Shown: positions 18,336 to 26,901, numbered from the stretch's first letter. The stretch is 64,000 bases of DNA from Helicobacter cappadocius (GCF_030688855.1 NZ_JAUYZK010000002.1:164019-228018), one strand, 5' to 3'. Numbers and translations are program-made. The notes: generated by a model from the sequence alone, not told the origin.

Positions 18336-19013
18336 TTATTCTTCAGCTTGTTTTGGATAGCAGAATCGATAGCCTCTTCGTCGAACCGTCTCTACAGTTG
18401 AAATATTTAATGGTTTATCCATTTTTTGTCTGATTTGATTGATGGCAACCTCAATAACATTGGGAGTTACGAGTTCAGGTTCTTCCCAAATAGCATCAAG
18501 GAGTTGTTCTTTTGATACAATTTGATCTCTATGTCTTGCCAAATGTGTAAGCACTTCAAAAGGTTTCCCTTTTACTTCTATTTCTTTGCCTTTGTAGGTA
18601 ATTTTTTCTTCATCTGGATTAATAACTAAATCTTCTATTTCAATGAGGCTTGAACCCCAAAATCTAAGTCTAGCTTCTATTCTGGCGAGCAAGACATTCA
18701 TATCAAAAGGTTTTGCAATAAAATCGTCCGCACCGGCCTTAAATGCAAAAACCTCTTCCTCAGGACTATGTTTTTGAGAAATCATAATTACTGGAACGCG
18801 AGGGTATTTTGATTTGATATGAGGAATAATATTAGTAGCTTCACCATCTCTGAGTTTGGCACTAGTAAGCACTAAATCGTAGTTTCTAATGCTAATGAAA
18901 TATTCACCATCTTTTAAATTCTCTGCTAGATCCATTTGATAGCCATTTTGGTTTAAGAATTCACTAAGAGTTTTGCTTAGTTCAGAATCATCTTCTATTA
19001 TTAAAATACGCAT
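18336..19013 (-). CDS. hsrA: Orphan response regulator HsrA (HP1043-like)
   Basis: This 225-residue OmpR/PhoB-type regulator is the homologue of the essential H. pylori HP1043 (HsrA). The winged-helix half is almost identical to the H. pylori protein (EVKGKPFEVLTHLARHRDQ, SKEQLLDAIWEEPE, TVETVRRRGYRFCYPK). In the receiver half the acidic pocket is present (IIEDDSE), but the expected phosphoacceptor aspartate is Ser51 (YDLVLTSAK), so it should work without phosphorylation, as does HP1043. No sensor kinase is adjacent. It is divergent from a candidate RepG RNA. Confidence 0.95.
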   Translation of the reverse strand: MRILIIEDDSELSKTLSEFLNQNGYQMDLAENLKDGEYFISIRNYDLVLTSAKLRDGEATNIIPHIKSKYPRVPVIMISQKHSPEEEVFAFKAGADDFIAKPFDMNVLLARIEARLRFWGSSLIEIEDLVINPDEEKITYKGKEIEVKGKPFEVLTHLARHRDQIVSKEQLLDAIWEEPELVTPNVIEVAINQIRQKMDKPLNISTVETVRRRGYRFCYPKQAEE

Positions 19014-19056
19014 CTACTATCCTTGAGCTTAAAGTTTAATATTTTTAAATCTTGCT

Positions 19057-19062
19057 ATTATA
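19057..19062 (-). promoter_or_regulatory. -10 element for hsrA
   Basis: On the minus strand the sequence reads TATGCTATAAT, an extended -10 with perfect TATAAT, about 45 bases before the hsrA start codon. The upstream sequence is AT-rich with no obvious -35, as is normal in Helicobacter. Confidence 0.6.
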
Positions 19063-19143
19063 GCATAGTTTTAGATTATTTTAAACGAAATAATACTTAG
19101 AATTTCATTAAACATCGTTAGCTAATTATATACTTTTTGTTCA

Positions 19144-19149
19144 TATAAT
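19144..19149 (+). promoter_or_regulatory. -10 element for the RepG-like small RNA
   Basis: TATAAT at 19144-19149 lies seven bases before the base of the first RNA hairpin, placing the start of transcription near 19156. Confidence 0.6.
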
Positions 19150-19155
19150 TGTCCT

Positions 19156-19248
19156 AGCCAAATTCTTTAATATTTGGGTTTGGTTAGATGTGCAGAGTAG
19201 AGCAACCTCCCCTCCTTCTCTACTCTTGTTGCACATCGACTCCTTTTT
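19156..19248 (+). ncRNA. repG: Candidate RepG small RNA
   Basis: The predicted RNA of about 93 nt begins 7 bases after a perfect TATAAT. A 5' hairpin can form from CCAAAT (19158-19163) and ATTTGG (19172-19177), or the longer CTAGCCAAA/TTTGGTTAG. A strong second hairpin follows: GATGTGC/GCACATC (19187-19193 and 19231-19237) continuing into AGAGTAGAG/CTCTACTCT, with a C/U-rich loop CAACCTCCCCTCCTT and then a T run (19244-19248). H. pylori RepG has this two-hairpin layout, with a C/U-rich terminator loop that binds G-repeats in mRNA leaders, and is encoded beside HP1043. Homology is inferred from position and structure, not alignment. Confidence 0.72.
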
Positions 19249-19279
19249 GTTTTGTTAAGTTTATAAAAATACCACTATG

Positions 19280-19310
19280 TAATCACCACCTTATAAAGGG
19301 GTGGTGGTTA
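19280..19310. terminator. Hairpin between repG region and flgL
   Basis: TAATCACCACC (19280-19290) pairs over 11 positions, with one G-T pair, with GGTGGTGGTTA (19300-19310), leaving a 9-base loop. It follows the flgL stop by 23 bases on the minus strand, so it most likely ends the flgL transcript; a T5 run two bases beyond on the plus strand means it may also work in that direction. Confidence 0.65.
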
Positions 19311-19332
19311 TCATTTTTAAAAAAATCCTAAA

Positions 19333-21879
19333 TTATAAATAATTCACTAAAGACATTTGATTGATTTTGCTTGTTGATGCTAGGACTGCATTGTAGTTTG
19401 TGGTTAGGTTTGAAAATTTATTATAAGTCTCTGCGATGTCCGTGCCTATTGTCTCGCCTTTGATGGAATCTACTTGGACCTTCAATATTTCATTTCTTCT
19501 GATAATATTTTCAAAGGTTTTTCCATGAACTCCATTTAAAGAGACCATTTTTTCAACATGATCGCTTAGATGATCAAGTGCTGATATGCCATTTTGTATA
19601 CCTATTTTTCGCATATCTTCAGTATAGTTTTTTCCGGTTGCATCGGGTCTATAAATACCCCTTCTCACTGAGTCTATAATATCATCAATTTGTTCAAAAA
19701 AATTAATATCAGGTTGATCAATTGTGAGTGCATTATTTGCGTTTAAACGAATAGAAGAAATATCATTTTTTATACCTTGTGCTGAAAAATCACTTGTATT
19801 ATCGTTATAAAGCATAAATTTCATTTTGCTAACTGAACGAACATTATCTTCTATTTGTATCTTTCCATCTCTGGTCATACTTATAGATAATGGTCCTTTA
19901 GATCTTTGAAGAATTGCTTCATAATTATCTTTCCCATCTTGGGAGGGCTCGTTACGTTTTCCTTCTGCTTTTAGAAAATTATCCGCAGGTTCATTACTAT
20001 AATTGAGTGCTATAGAGATCGCATCCATGAGCTGTTGATAGGTTACATCATCAGCTTTTGTGACGCTTATAGCAGGAGGCTCATCATGTGGATTATATAA
20101 AGGGATAATATACTCAGATTTATTGGGAGTTTTACTTGGAAGTTTGAGATAAGAACCCTTATCGTCAAATAAAATTTGAGCTTGTAGTGGGATTCCATTA
20201 TGATCGTTTAGTTTTAAGGTATAGGATTGTCCATTGATGCTTCCTCCAGCAACTTCAGAGAGTTTTGTATTTGGGCTTGCAAAACCACTGCCATCAGCCA
20301 AAACCTGAGAAATATTCCCGATAAGTTTTGGACCTTTATTAGTGAAGTAGGTTTTATCATATTCGGTTTCATAATCAGCTGGTATACCATCTGTTTCTAA
20401 GCCATTTTTATCAAATGTTTTTAATGTTACATTTAATCCGTGTTCTCCATCAAATGGAGGAGATTTGCTATCGTGTTGCTTGTTTGTAACATTTTTATCA
20501 AGAATGCTAAGTCTTCCATTTGATAATTCTACTTCTATATTTCCACCAAAGTGTGATTTGATATTATCCATTAAATCTTGCATTGTAGAGTTTTCAACAT
20601 CAATTTGAAGTGGCTCTAAAGGTTCTTGGTTGATAGTGCCATCTTTGTTGTTTGGGCGTGTGCCATCGATGATAAGCGTCGCTGTATCTGGACCTAAAAT
20701 ATCTGACAATTTTGTATTTTTTGTAGCAGCAGAGTTGTCTTTATCAATAAAAGCTGTAGGAATATGTACGTATCTAAAATCATAAGTATCATCTACACTT
20801 TTTATGCTAGATAGCGATCTATCTGTTAGGAAAGGACTTTTATTAAAAGAAGTGATACGTGCTCCATTACTTTTGAGTTCTTCAAGATTATCTACATCTT
20901 GATCGCTAGAGACAAGATTGAAGTCAATAACGCTGTTTCCTGGTTTAAGATCCCTTATTTCTATTTGACCCCAAGAATTCATCGAAACATCTACAACTTT
21001 GTTTTGAGGAGTATTACCATATTCCTTTCCAATTTGTTCAAGCAAATCATTTACAGTGGTGGCATTGTTTTTATTTTTATAAGCTTTATCAAAACTGAAT
21101 TTTGACTTGAATGTGGAACCATCTGGTCTTACACCCCGCAAATAAAAATACTCTTTAGCATCATTGGTTGTATCATTGTCATTATCACCTATAAGATCTC
21201 TTAGTGTGTCTTCAGGCTTAATATAGACTTCCTCTGGTGCATCTCCCTTTTTTAGCGCATCCATTACATCAGGATGAAGTTTGTTTTGATTGAACATTTT
21301 AATGTTTGAAGTGATAAGTTTTTGTTTGTCTGAATCTCTACCAAAAAACAATTCTTGCCCTGTTATATTATAGGGAACAAGGTTGTTAGAACTAATAAGA
21401 GCGTTGAGTTTTTCATCATTGCCATAGTAGTTTCCTTGCGAATCAAAAGGTGCTCTATCAACTTTGCTTCCACCGAATAAAAATTCCCCACCTATAGAGG
21501 TATTGGCTAAATTGATGATATGATCTTTGAGTTTTTCTAGATCTTTGGCAATGGCTTCGCGTGAATTTGGAGAGTGAATATCATTAGCAGCTTGAATAAG
21601 CTTAGTTTTGAATTGGACCATTATTTCAGATAATTCAGAGAGTGCTTTATCTGTATTTAAGGTGGTATTTTGAGCATCTTTTGCTACATCTATACCTTGT
21701 TCAAGAGTATTTTTTTCAAACTCTAACTTGAGGTTTTGATTATTCACACTGCTATCTTGATAGCCGTATTGGATCTTTAATCCTGAGGCTATTTTTGTGT
21801 TCATTTCATTTAATTTGTTTTGCAGGACATTTTGATAATAATTCATCTGATTGTATTTTGTCCCAAAGGTTATACGCAT
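19333..21879 (-). CDS. flgL: Flagellar hook-filament junction protein FlgL
   Basis: At 848 residues this is close to the unusually long Helicobacter FlgL (H. pylori HP0295, about 828). The flagellin-like ends are conserved: the N-terminal helix MRITFGTKYNQMNYYQNVLQ with KIASGLKIQYGYQDSSVN, and the C-terminal helix ending SKINQMSLVNYL. The middle of about 600 residues is a large surface-exposed insertion with beta-rich, Asp/Asn-rich sequence. FlgL joins the hook to the filament. A sigma-54 promoter lies 45 bases upstream and the gene is monocistronic. Confidence 0.93.
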   Translation of the reverse strand: MRITFGTKYNQMNYYQNVLQNKLNEMNTKIASGLKIQYGYQDSSVNNQNLKLEFEKNTLEQGIDVAKDAQNTTLNTDKALSELSEIMVQFKTKLIQAANDIHSPNSREAIAKDLEKLKDHIINLANTSIGGEFLFGGSKVDRAPFDSQGNYYGNDEKLNALISSNNLVPYNITGQELFFGRDSDKQKLITSNIKMFNQNKLHPDVMDALKKGDAPEEVYIKPEDTLRDLIGDNDNDTTNDAKEYFYLRGVRPDGSTFKSKFSFDKAYKNKNNATTVNDLLEQIGKEYGNTPQNKVVDVSMNSWGQIEIRDLKPGNSVIDFNLVSSDQDVDNLEELKSNGARITSFNKSPFLTDRSLSSIKSVDDTYDFRYVHIPTAFIDKDNSAATKNTKLSDILGPDTATLIIDGTRPNNKDGTINQEPLEPLQIDVENSTMQDLMDNIKSHFGGNIEVELSNGRLSILDKNVTNKQHDSKSPPFDGEHGLNVTLKTFDKNGLETDGIPADYETEYDKTYFTNKGPKLIGNISQVLADGSGFASPNTKLSEVAGGSINGQSYTLKLNDHNGIPLQAQILFDDKGSYLKLPSKTPNKSEYIIPLYNPHDEPPAISVTKADDVTYQQLMDAISIALNYSNEPADNFLKAEGKRNEPSQDGKDNYEAILQRSKGPLSISMTRDGKIQIEDNVRSVSKMKFMLYNDNTSDFSAQGIKNDISSIRLNANNALTIDQPDINFFEQIDDIIDSVRRGIYRPDATGKNYTEDMRKIGIQNGISALDHLSDHVEKMVSLNGVHGKTFENIIRRNEILKVQVDSIKGETIGTDIAETYNKFSNLTTNYNAVLASTSKINQMSLVNYL

Positions 21880-21920
21880 TCCAAGTATCCCAAAATAAGT
21901 TTAAAATCATTTCATTAGCC

Positions 21921-21937
21921 AAGCAAAAATAATTCCA
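21921..21937 (-). promoter_or_regulatory. Sigma-54 (RpoN) promoter of flgL
   Basis: On the minus strand TGGAATTATTTTTGCTT contains GG and GC separated by exactly 10 bases, with the TTTGCTT typical of Campylobacterota RpoN promoters. It ends about 42 bases before the flgL start codon. Middle-class flagellar genes in H. pylori are RpoN-dependent, which supports the call. Confidence 0.75.
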
Positions 21938-22030
21938 CTTGTCTTAATGGCTGATATAAATACAGCCTTTTTGCTTTCCAAATGAATATTTATATGCACA
22001 TCGGATTTTTAGATAAATGGTTTAAATTTT

Positions 22031-22429
22031 TTATTCAGCAGGAATAATTTCTTCTTTCATTAAGTAAGGAATCTTTTTTTTGTCCCATTGTTTGTTTTTG
22101 TTAATAAGCGGAATCTGTTGTGTTGATTTTATAGGGGTAGCATCTTGAGTATCGTCGCTTTTTTTGTTTAAATCTATTTTTGTGGTAGGAGCGATGATAT
22201 TTTCTGCATTATTATTGTTGGATTTTTTTGGTAGGGGGATTCTGATTATTTTTCCACTTTGAGTTACCTCTATGATGCCAATAGCTTTTTGAGTTCTACC
22301 ATCAAACAATAAAACTTGATTATCTTTTAGGGGGATTTTTGCGATGATTTCATCTTCGCTGATCGTAGTATCAGCCAATAGATTGCCAAAAAAAATACCC
22401 AAAATAATAAAAATAAAGTGGATTTTCAT
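22031..22429 (-). CDS. Secreted hypothetical protein
   Basis: This 132-residue protein begins with a clear signal peptide (MKIHFIFIILGIFFGNLLADT; cleavage likely after LLA). The mature part has a small folded-looking stretch (VLLFDGRTQKAIGIIEVTQSG) followed by a disordered Asn/Lys-rich tail. I do not recognise a family. It is probably periplasmic. Its start codon is divergent from ridA with only about 70 bases between them, and it lies downstream of nothing on its strand, so it is likely a single-gene unit. Confidence 0.6.
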   Translation of the reverse strand: MKIHFIFIILGIFFGNLLADTTISEDEIIAKIPLKDNQVLLFDGRTQKAIGIIEVTQSGKIIRIPLPKKSNNNNAENIIAPTTKIDLNKKSDDTQDATPIKSTQQIPLINKNKQWDKKKIPYLMKEEIIPAE

Positions 22430-22462
22430 GACTGCCCCTTCATATTTTCAGACTTGCTGTAT

Positions 22463-22468
22463 TATAAT
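22463..22468 (+). promoter_or_regulatory. -10 element for ridA
   Basis: GCTGTATTATAATAG contains a perfect TATAAT about 30 bases before the GTG start of ridA, with no competing element nearby. Confidence 0.55.
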
Positions 22469-22498
22469 AGAGAAAACAAAAAATTACAAGGATATAAA

Positions 22499-22870
22499 GT
22501 GAAAATCGTTTCTACTCCCAATGCTCCACAAGCCATAGGACCTTATTCTCAAGCGATTATTTTAGGGGATATTATCTATACATCAGGGCAAATTGCACTC
22601 AGACCTGATGGAAGTTTTTTGGATGGAGATATTATCTCACAGACAAGGCAAGTTTTAGAAAATCTCAAACACGTTCTAGAGTCTCAAAACAGTTCTTTGA
22701 GTAAAGTGATTAAAACAACAGTTTTTTTGTCTGATATGAATAATTTTAATCAGCTTAATGAGGTTTATGCTCAATATTTTGAAAACCATAAACCAGCTAG
22801 AACAACTGTTGCGGTAAAAACATTGCCAAGAAACGCACTTGTTGAGATAGAATGTATTGCACAAAAATAG
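22499..22870 (+). CDS. ridA: RidA family enamine/imine deaminase
   Basis: RidA hydrolyses reactive 2-aminoacrylate and related enamines to keto acids, protecting PLP enzymes. The 123-residue protein shows the family signatures APQAIGPYSQAI (N-terminal), TSGQIAL, and C-terminal RTTVAVKTLPRNALVEIECIA. I chose GTG 22499 because AAGGA sits six bases upstream (22488-22492) and the family begins just there; an open frame extends back to ATG 22418 but would put a 27-residue nonconserved extension across the promoter. Confidence 0.92.
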   Translation: MKIVSTPNAPQAIGPYSQAIILGDIIYTSGQIALRPDGSFLDGDIISQTRQVLENLKHVLESQNSSLSKVIKTTVFLSDMNNFNQLNEVYAQYFENHKPARTTVAVKTLPRNALVEIECIAQK

Positions 22871-22901
22871 AAATTTAAACTAAAAATCAGATTCTATTAT
22901 G

Positions 22902-22907
22902 TATAAT
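22902..22907 (+). promoter_or_regulatory. -10 element for rplU-rpmA
   Basis: ATTATGTATAATCGC contains TATAAT about 74 bases before rplU, giving a leader of about 65 bases that could be a site of ribosomal-protein autoregulation, though I see no known motif. Confidence 0.5.
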
Positions 22908-22980
22908 CGCACACTTGTTTCGCACCAAAAAGCTGAAAACTCTGGAGCGTCTCAAAAGAACAACTTCGCAAGGAAAAGCA

Positions 22981-23292
22981 ATGTATGCAGTATTTAAGAA
23001 TGGAGGCAAACAATACAAGGTCAAAGAAGGTGATATAATCCTACTTGATAAAATGAGCCTTGAGCCAAAGTCAAAATTAGAATTAAACGAAGTTTTAGCT
23101 ATTTCCAATGAAGATAAATTCAGTCTAGGAACTCCTTTTGTAAAAGGAGCTAAAATTGAGATTGAGGTTATCAACGAAGGAAGAGCGAAAAAAGTCGTTA
23201 CATTCAAGAAAAGAAGAAGAAAAGATAGCAAAACCAAAAGAGGTTTCAGACGAGATTTTACTCGAGTAAGAGTTTTGAAGATTGTAGGATAA
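22981..23292 (+). CDS. rplU: 50S ribosomal protein L21
   Basis: L21 binds 23S rRNA in the large subunit. The 103-residue protein begins [18 protein letters not shown], the universal start of the family, and ends with [23 protein letters not shown]. The ATG at 22981 has AAGGA six bases upstream (22970-22974); a longer open frame from 22915 is not part of the gene. It is followed 10 bases on by rpmA. Confidence 0.97.
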   Translation: MYAVFKNGGKQYKVKEGDIILLDKMSLEPKSKLELNEVLAISNEDKFSLGTPFVKGAKIEIEVINEGRAKKVVTFKKRRRKDSKTKRGFRRDFTRVRVLKIVG

Positions 23293-23302
23293 GGAGTAAA
23301 AA

Positions 23303-23557
23303 ATGGCACACAAGAAAGGTCAGGGTAGTACCCAAAATAACCGTGATTCAGCGGGTAGAAGATTAGGTGTAAAAAAGTTTGGTTCGCAGTTTGTTCGAGC
23401 TGGAAATATTATTATCAGACAAAGAGGAACAAAGGTTCATCCTGGTTTAAATGTTGGTATGGGTAAAGATCATACAATTTTTGCTTTGGTTGATGGAATT
23501 GTAAAGTTTCAACAAAAAGATAAATATCGCAAAAAAGTCTCTGTTGTCTCCGCATAA
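23303..23557 (+). CDS. rpmA: 50S ribosomal protein L27
   Basis: L27 lies near the peptidyl-transferase centre. The 84-residue sequence starts [20 protein letters not shown] and continues [15 protein letters not shown], matching the family throughout. The N-terminus begins directly at AHKKG without the cleavable extension found in Firmicutes. It pairs with rplU and is closed by a strong hairpin. Confidence 0.97.
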   Translation: MAHKKGQGSTQNNRDSAGRRLGVKKFGSQFVRAGNIIIRQRGTKVHPGLNVGMGKDHTIFALVDGIVKFQQKDKYRKKVSVVSA

Positions 23558-23565
23558 TACAATTC

Positions 23566-23597
23566 AGGAAAGTATTTCTTTTAAGAAATCCTTTCCT
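23566..23597 (+). terminator. Terminator of rplU-rpmA
   Basis: AGGAAAG-T-ATTTCTT-TT-AAGAAAT-C-CTTTCCT forms a nearly perfect 32-base inverted repeat with one T/C mismatch, 8 bases after the rpmA stop. The tail (ATTCTTCAAATTT) is T-rich. Confidence 0.7.
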
Positions 23598-23628
23598 ATT
23601 CTTCAAATTTACTCTTCTTCTAGTATAG

Positions 23629-23647
23629 TACAATTTTTATTGGGGGG
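23629..23647 (+). promoter_or_regulatory. -10 element and G6 tract before the unknown gene upstream of obgE
   Basis: TACAAT (23629-23634) would start a transcript near 23641, right at a run of six G (23642-23647). The G run is about 20 bases before the ATG at 23668. A short G-repeat in a leader is the type of site RepG-like RNAs bind in H. pylori, but that link is speculative. Confidence 0.35.
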
Positions 23648-23667
23648 CTTAATTATAAAGGGGATTG

Positions 23668-24159
23668 ATGAGGCGGTTTTTTACTTTATGTTGTCTAAAA
23701 AACATCAAACTAAAAGTCACTCTAAATTATTATCTATCATATTATATAAGAAAGATTATTTTTCATCATCATGTTGAGAAAAACGGAAAACTTATCAATA
23801 CTCAGCGACTAATTTATATTCCTGACTTTTTTCAAAACTGCTCTGTTGTTTGCGATGTTGTGATTAAATGTTTTTACAGTAGAGGGTTCAGATCAAAACA
23901 AAGATATGAATACGTAGTTTTAGATATTTGTTCTATACGAAGACTTTATTTGCGAGATGGTATTTATTTTTGGAGAAAAAGAGTAGAAGCTTTGAATATT
24001 ATGGAAGTATCTAAGCATTGTTGCTTGACCTATAAACAAAAAAGTCTTAATGATAAACCTTCAATGTATGAAAAATATTTTAAAATATTTCAGCAAATGG
24101 GGGATATTTGCAATCAAAAGCTAGAGAATTCTTCAGATAAAAAATTAGGTGAGTATTGA
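23668..24159 (+). CDS. Hypothetical cysteine-rich protein
   Basis: This 163-residue protein starts [12 protein letters not shown] with AAGGGG about 6 bases upstream. It is basic and contains at least eight cysteines, often near aromatic residues ([27 protein letters not shown]). No signal peptide or membrane segment is convincing, and I do not recognise a family. Its TGA stop overlaps the obgE ATG by one base, so it is translationally coupled to obgE, which argues that it is real. It may be restricted to this lineage. Confidence 0.6.
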   Translation: MRRFFTLCCLKNIKLKVTLNYYLSYYIRKIIFHHHVEKNGKLINTQRLIYIPDFFQNCSVVCDVVIKCFYSRGFRSKQRYEYVVLDICSIRRLYLRDGIYFWRKRVEALNIMEVSKHCCLTYKQKSLNDKPSMYEKYFKIFQQMGDICNQKLENSSDKKLGEY

Positions 24160-25283
24160 TGTTTGTTGATAATGTAGATATTTTTATTTCTTCGGGTAAT
24201 GGAGGGGCTGGGGCTGTCAGCTTCAGGAGAGAAAAATTTGTTCTCAATGGTGGTCCAGATGGAGGAGATGGAGGAGATGGAGGAGATGTATATTTTGAAA
24301 TTGATAAAAATACTGACACACTCTCGCGATTTCGAGGCACTAAACACTACAGAGCAAAAAATGGTCAACCAGGTGGGGGTAAAAAATGTAGCGGAAAAAG
24401 AGGGGAAGATATTGTTATAAAAATCCCACCAGGCACCCAGATATTCGACTTTGACACAGATCAATTGCTCTATGATTTTACAAACCAAACAGACAAAATT
24501 ATGGTTTTAAAAGGCGGAAAGGGCGGACTTGGAAATGCAAGATTTAAAAACTCAGTAAATCAAAGACCCACTTATGCACAAAGTGGTTTATCTGGCGTTG
24601 AGTGCCATATTCGTCTTGAGCTCAAGATGATTGCAGATGTAGGACTTGTGGGTTTTCCAAATGTTGGCAAATCTACACTTATTTCTACCATCTCAAATGC
24701 AAAACCAGAAATAGCTAATTATGAATTTACAACCCTAATACCCAATCTTGGAGTTGTGGAAATTGATGAAATAAACTCTTTTGTGGTGGCAGATATTCCA
24801 GGTATCATTGATGGAGCAAGTGAGGGCAAGGGATTAGGAATAGAGTTTTTAAGGCATATAGAGAGAACAAAATTTTTACTCTTTGTAATCGAAGCAGGTG
24901 GGTATAGAAAACTTATCGATCAATACGAAAGACTTAAAGCAGAGCTAAAGAATTTTTCACAAGATCTTGCCAACAGACCTTTTGGAATAGTTTTGAGTAA
25001 AATAGATACTATAAATCCAGATTTTGATGAAAAAAATGAGTTTTATCATTTTTTTAATATGAAACCTTCTGCTAGAGATGAATTTGGGTTGAGCAAAGAA
25101 TGGGATTTTCTTTTTAGGAAAGATTTTTTTGATGAAAATATTCTGGAGAGTTCATTAAGTCCTTTGTTTGTATTGCCTATTTCTTCATCAGCTCATATTA
25201 ATACAACTGCATTGAAATTTATTTTGTCAAAAATATTGACAAAAATATCTGAAGTGGATATGAGATACAAAGATAATCAGTAG
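24159..25283 (+). CDS. obgE: Obg family GTPase
   Basis: ObgE is an essential GTPase linked to large-ribosomal-subunit assembly and the stringent response. The 374-residue protein has the glycine-rich Obg fold at its N-terminus and a G domain with [12 protein letters not shown] (P-loop), [16 protein letters not shown] (switch II) and LSKID. A 9-base unit, GATGGAGGA, is repeated three times at about 24258-24286 and encodes the DGGDGGDGG stretch. I use ATG 24159 rather than TTG 24156. The start overlaps the preceding hypothetical gene. Confidence 0.95.
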   Translation: MFVDNVDIFISSGNGGAGAVSFRREKFVLNGGPDGGDGGDGGDVYFEIDKNTDTLSRFRGTKHYRAKNGQPGGGKKCSGKRGEDIVIKIPPGTQIFDFDTDQLLYDFTNQTDKIMVLKGGKGGLGNARFKNSVNQRPTYAQSGLSGVECHIRLELKMIADVGLVGFPNVGKSTLISTISNAKPEIANYEFTTLIPNLGVVEIDEINSFVVADIPGIIDGASEGKGLGIEFLRHIERTKFLLFVIEAGGYRKLIDQYERLKAELKNFSQDLANRPFGIVLSKIDTINPDFDEKNEFYHFFNMKPSARDEFGLSKEWDFLFRKDFFDENILESSLSPLFVLPISSSAHINTTALKFILSKILTKISEVDMRYKDNQ

Positions 25284-25308
25284 ATTTTTTGATACATTAG
25301 GAGATTGA

Positions 25309-26220
25309 ATGAAAATTTTATTTATGGGCACTCCTTGTTTTGCTAAAATTGTTTTGGAAAAAATCTTAGAGGACTCTACTCATCAAATTATTGGTTTATT
25401 TTCCCAGCCAGACAGACCTTTTGGCAGAAAACAAGAGTTAAAGTTTCCAGATACAAAAGAATTTTTAATTCAAAGGAAAGAAAAAATTCCAATTTTTCAA
25501 CCTGAAGTATTGGATGAAAAATGTGTGGATATAATCTCTAGTTTATCTCCGGATGTGATTTTGGTGGTTGCATATGGGAAGATATTACCCAAAAAAATAT
25601 TATCATTGAGTAAGTGCATCAATATTCACGCCTCTATTTTGCCAAAATATCGCGGAGCATCTCCGATACAGGAAATGATTTTAAATGATGACAGTGAATA
25701 TGGCGTGAGTGTAATTAATATGGAAGAATCTCTTGATAGCGGAGATATTTTAGGGGTACATTCCTTTGAAGTAAAAGAATATATGGATATTGATAGTTTA
25801 AGTAGGGTTCTAGCACAGATGGGAGCAGATCTAGTTTTAAGAATTTTACAAAATTTAAGTCATATTCAGCCTATTAGACAAATACATTCAGAAAGCTCTT
25901 ATTGTAAGAAAATACTCAAAGAAGATGGACTAATTGATTTTGGAGATGCTAAAAAAATATTTTTAAAGTCCTTAGCTTATGCATCTTGGCCAAATATATT
26001 TTTAAAAAATGGCTTGAAATTTTTTGGAATTAATCTCGTAGATGAAGATGGGAGTTTTTCTCCTGGAGAGATATTGGAGATTAGAAAAAATACTATTGTT
26101 GTAGGTTGTAAAAAGGGCATTATAGAAATAACAACTCTCCAAGCTCCGGGAAAACAAAAAATATCTGCGAGTGCCTATGTTAGAGGTAAGAGATTCGAAA
26201 TTGGGCATATACTCAAATAA
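25309..26220 (+). CDS. fmt: Methionyl-tRNA formyltransferase
   Basis: Fmt formylates initiator Met-tRNA using 10-formyltetrahydrofolate. The 303-residue protein has the N-terminal hydrolase fold with MKILFMGTPCFA, the catalytic region CINIHASILPKYRGASPIQ and the SLDSGDIL aspartate, and a C-terminal OB domain ending in AYVRGKRFEIG. It follows obgE by 25 bases and precedes birA, all on the plus strand. Confidence 0.95.
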   Translation: MKILFMGTPCFAKIVLEKILEDSTHQIIGLFSQPDRPFGRKQELKFPDTKEFLIQRKEKIPIFQPEVLDEKCVDIISSLSPDVILVVAYGKILPKKILSLSKCINIHASILPKYRGASPIQEMILNDDSEYGVSVINMEESLDSGDILGVHSFEVKEYMDIDSLSRVLAQMGADLVLRILQNLSHIQPIRQIHSESSYCKKILKEDGLIDFGDAKKIFLKSLAYASWPNIFLKNGLKFFGINLVDEDGSFSPGEILEIRKNTIVVGCKKGIIEITTLQAPGKQKISASAYVRGKRFEIGHILK

Positions 26221-26257
26221 AAAAACTTGATTAAAAAATATTTCTAAAGAGGTGATG

Positions 26258-26887
26258 ATGAAAATAATAGATTTTGATGAGCTCCCATCAACTCAAACAT
26301 ATCTAGTAGAAAATCTTCGATCGGGATTGCTTAAATCGCCTATTTGCATTGTTGCAAAAAAACAAAGTGCAGGAATTGGGAGTAGGGGCAATGATTGGAA
26401 ACAAGTTGAAAATGCTCTTACATTTTCTTTCTCTTATGAAATATCTAGTTTGCCTCAAGATTTACCTACTCAGAGTGCATCTATTTTCTTTGGATTTATT
26501 TTCAAAGAAACTCTAGCTTCAATGGGCTTTGATGTATGGTTAAAATGGCCAAATGATGTTTATTTCGAAGATAGAAAAATTGCAGGTATTATTGTGAATG
26601 TTTGGAAAAATAATCTTGTTTGTGGGATTGGATTAAATATTAGTGCAAGTAACTTTGCCTCATTGAAAACAACTATCGATAAAAAGGCATTTTTGGAGAT
26701 TTTTTTTGAAAAAATCAAAAATACTCTTGAATGGAAGGATATTTTTAGTAAATATGAGCTAGAATTTTACAAGAATTTTAGTTTCAGCTTCCATCATCAA
26801 AATCGCAAAATAGACCTACAAGAGGCTAAACTGTGTTCAGATGGCGGAATAGAAATAAATGGCGAGAAAATTTATAGTTTTAGATAA
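26258..26887 (+). CDS. birA: Biotin-[acetyl-CoA carboxylase] ligase
   Basis: BirA attaches biotin to the carboxylase carrier protein. This 209-residue form lacks the N-terminal helix-turn-helix, so it is a group I ligase and not a biotin repressor. Visible motifs are DELPSTQTYL, SAGIGSRGNDW (biotinyl-AMP loop), WLKWPNDVYFEDRKIAGI, and CGIGLNI. Three near-identical starts exist (GTG 26252, ATG 26255, ATG 26258); the last has the best spacing from AGAGG. It is followed 14 bases on by parA. Confidence 0.9.
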   Translation: MKIIDFDELPSTQTYLVENLRSGLLKSPICIVAKKQSAGIGSRGNDWKQVENALTFSFSYEISSLPQDLPTQSASIFFGFIFKETLASMGFDVWLKWPNDVYFEDRKIAGIIVNVWKNNLVCGIGLNISASNFASLKTTIDKKAFLEIFFEKIKNTLEWKDIFSKYELEFYKNFSFSFHHQNRKIDLQEAKLCSDGGIEINGEKIYSFR

Positions 26888-26901
26888 ATTGAGGTGATAA
26901 T

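Noticed and set aside
22887..23309. Minus-strand frame of 140 residues
   Set aside because: It is antisense to rplU and its leader and has no family match.
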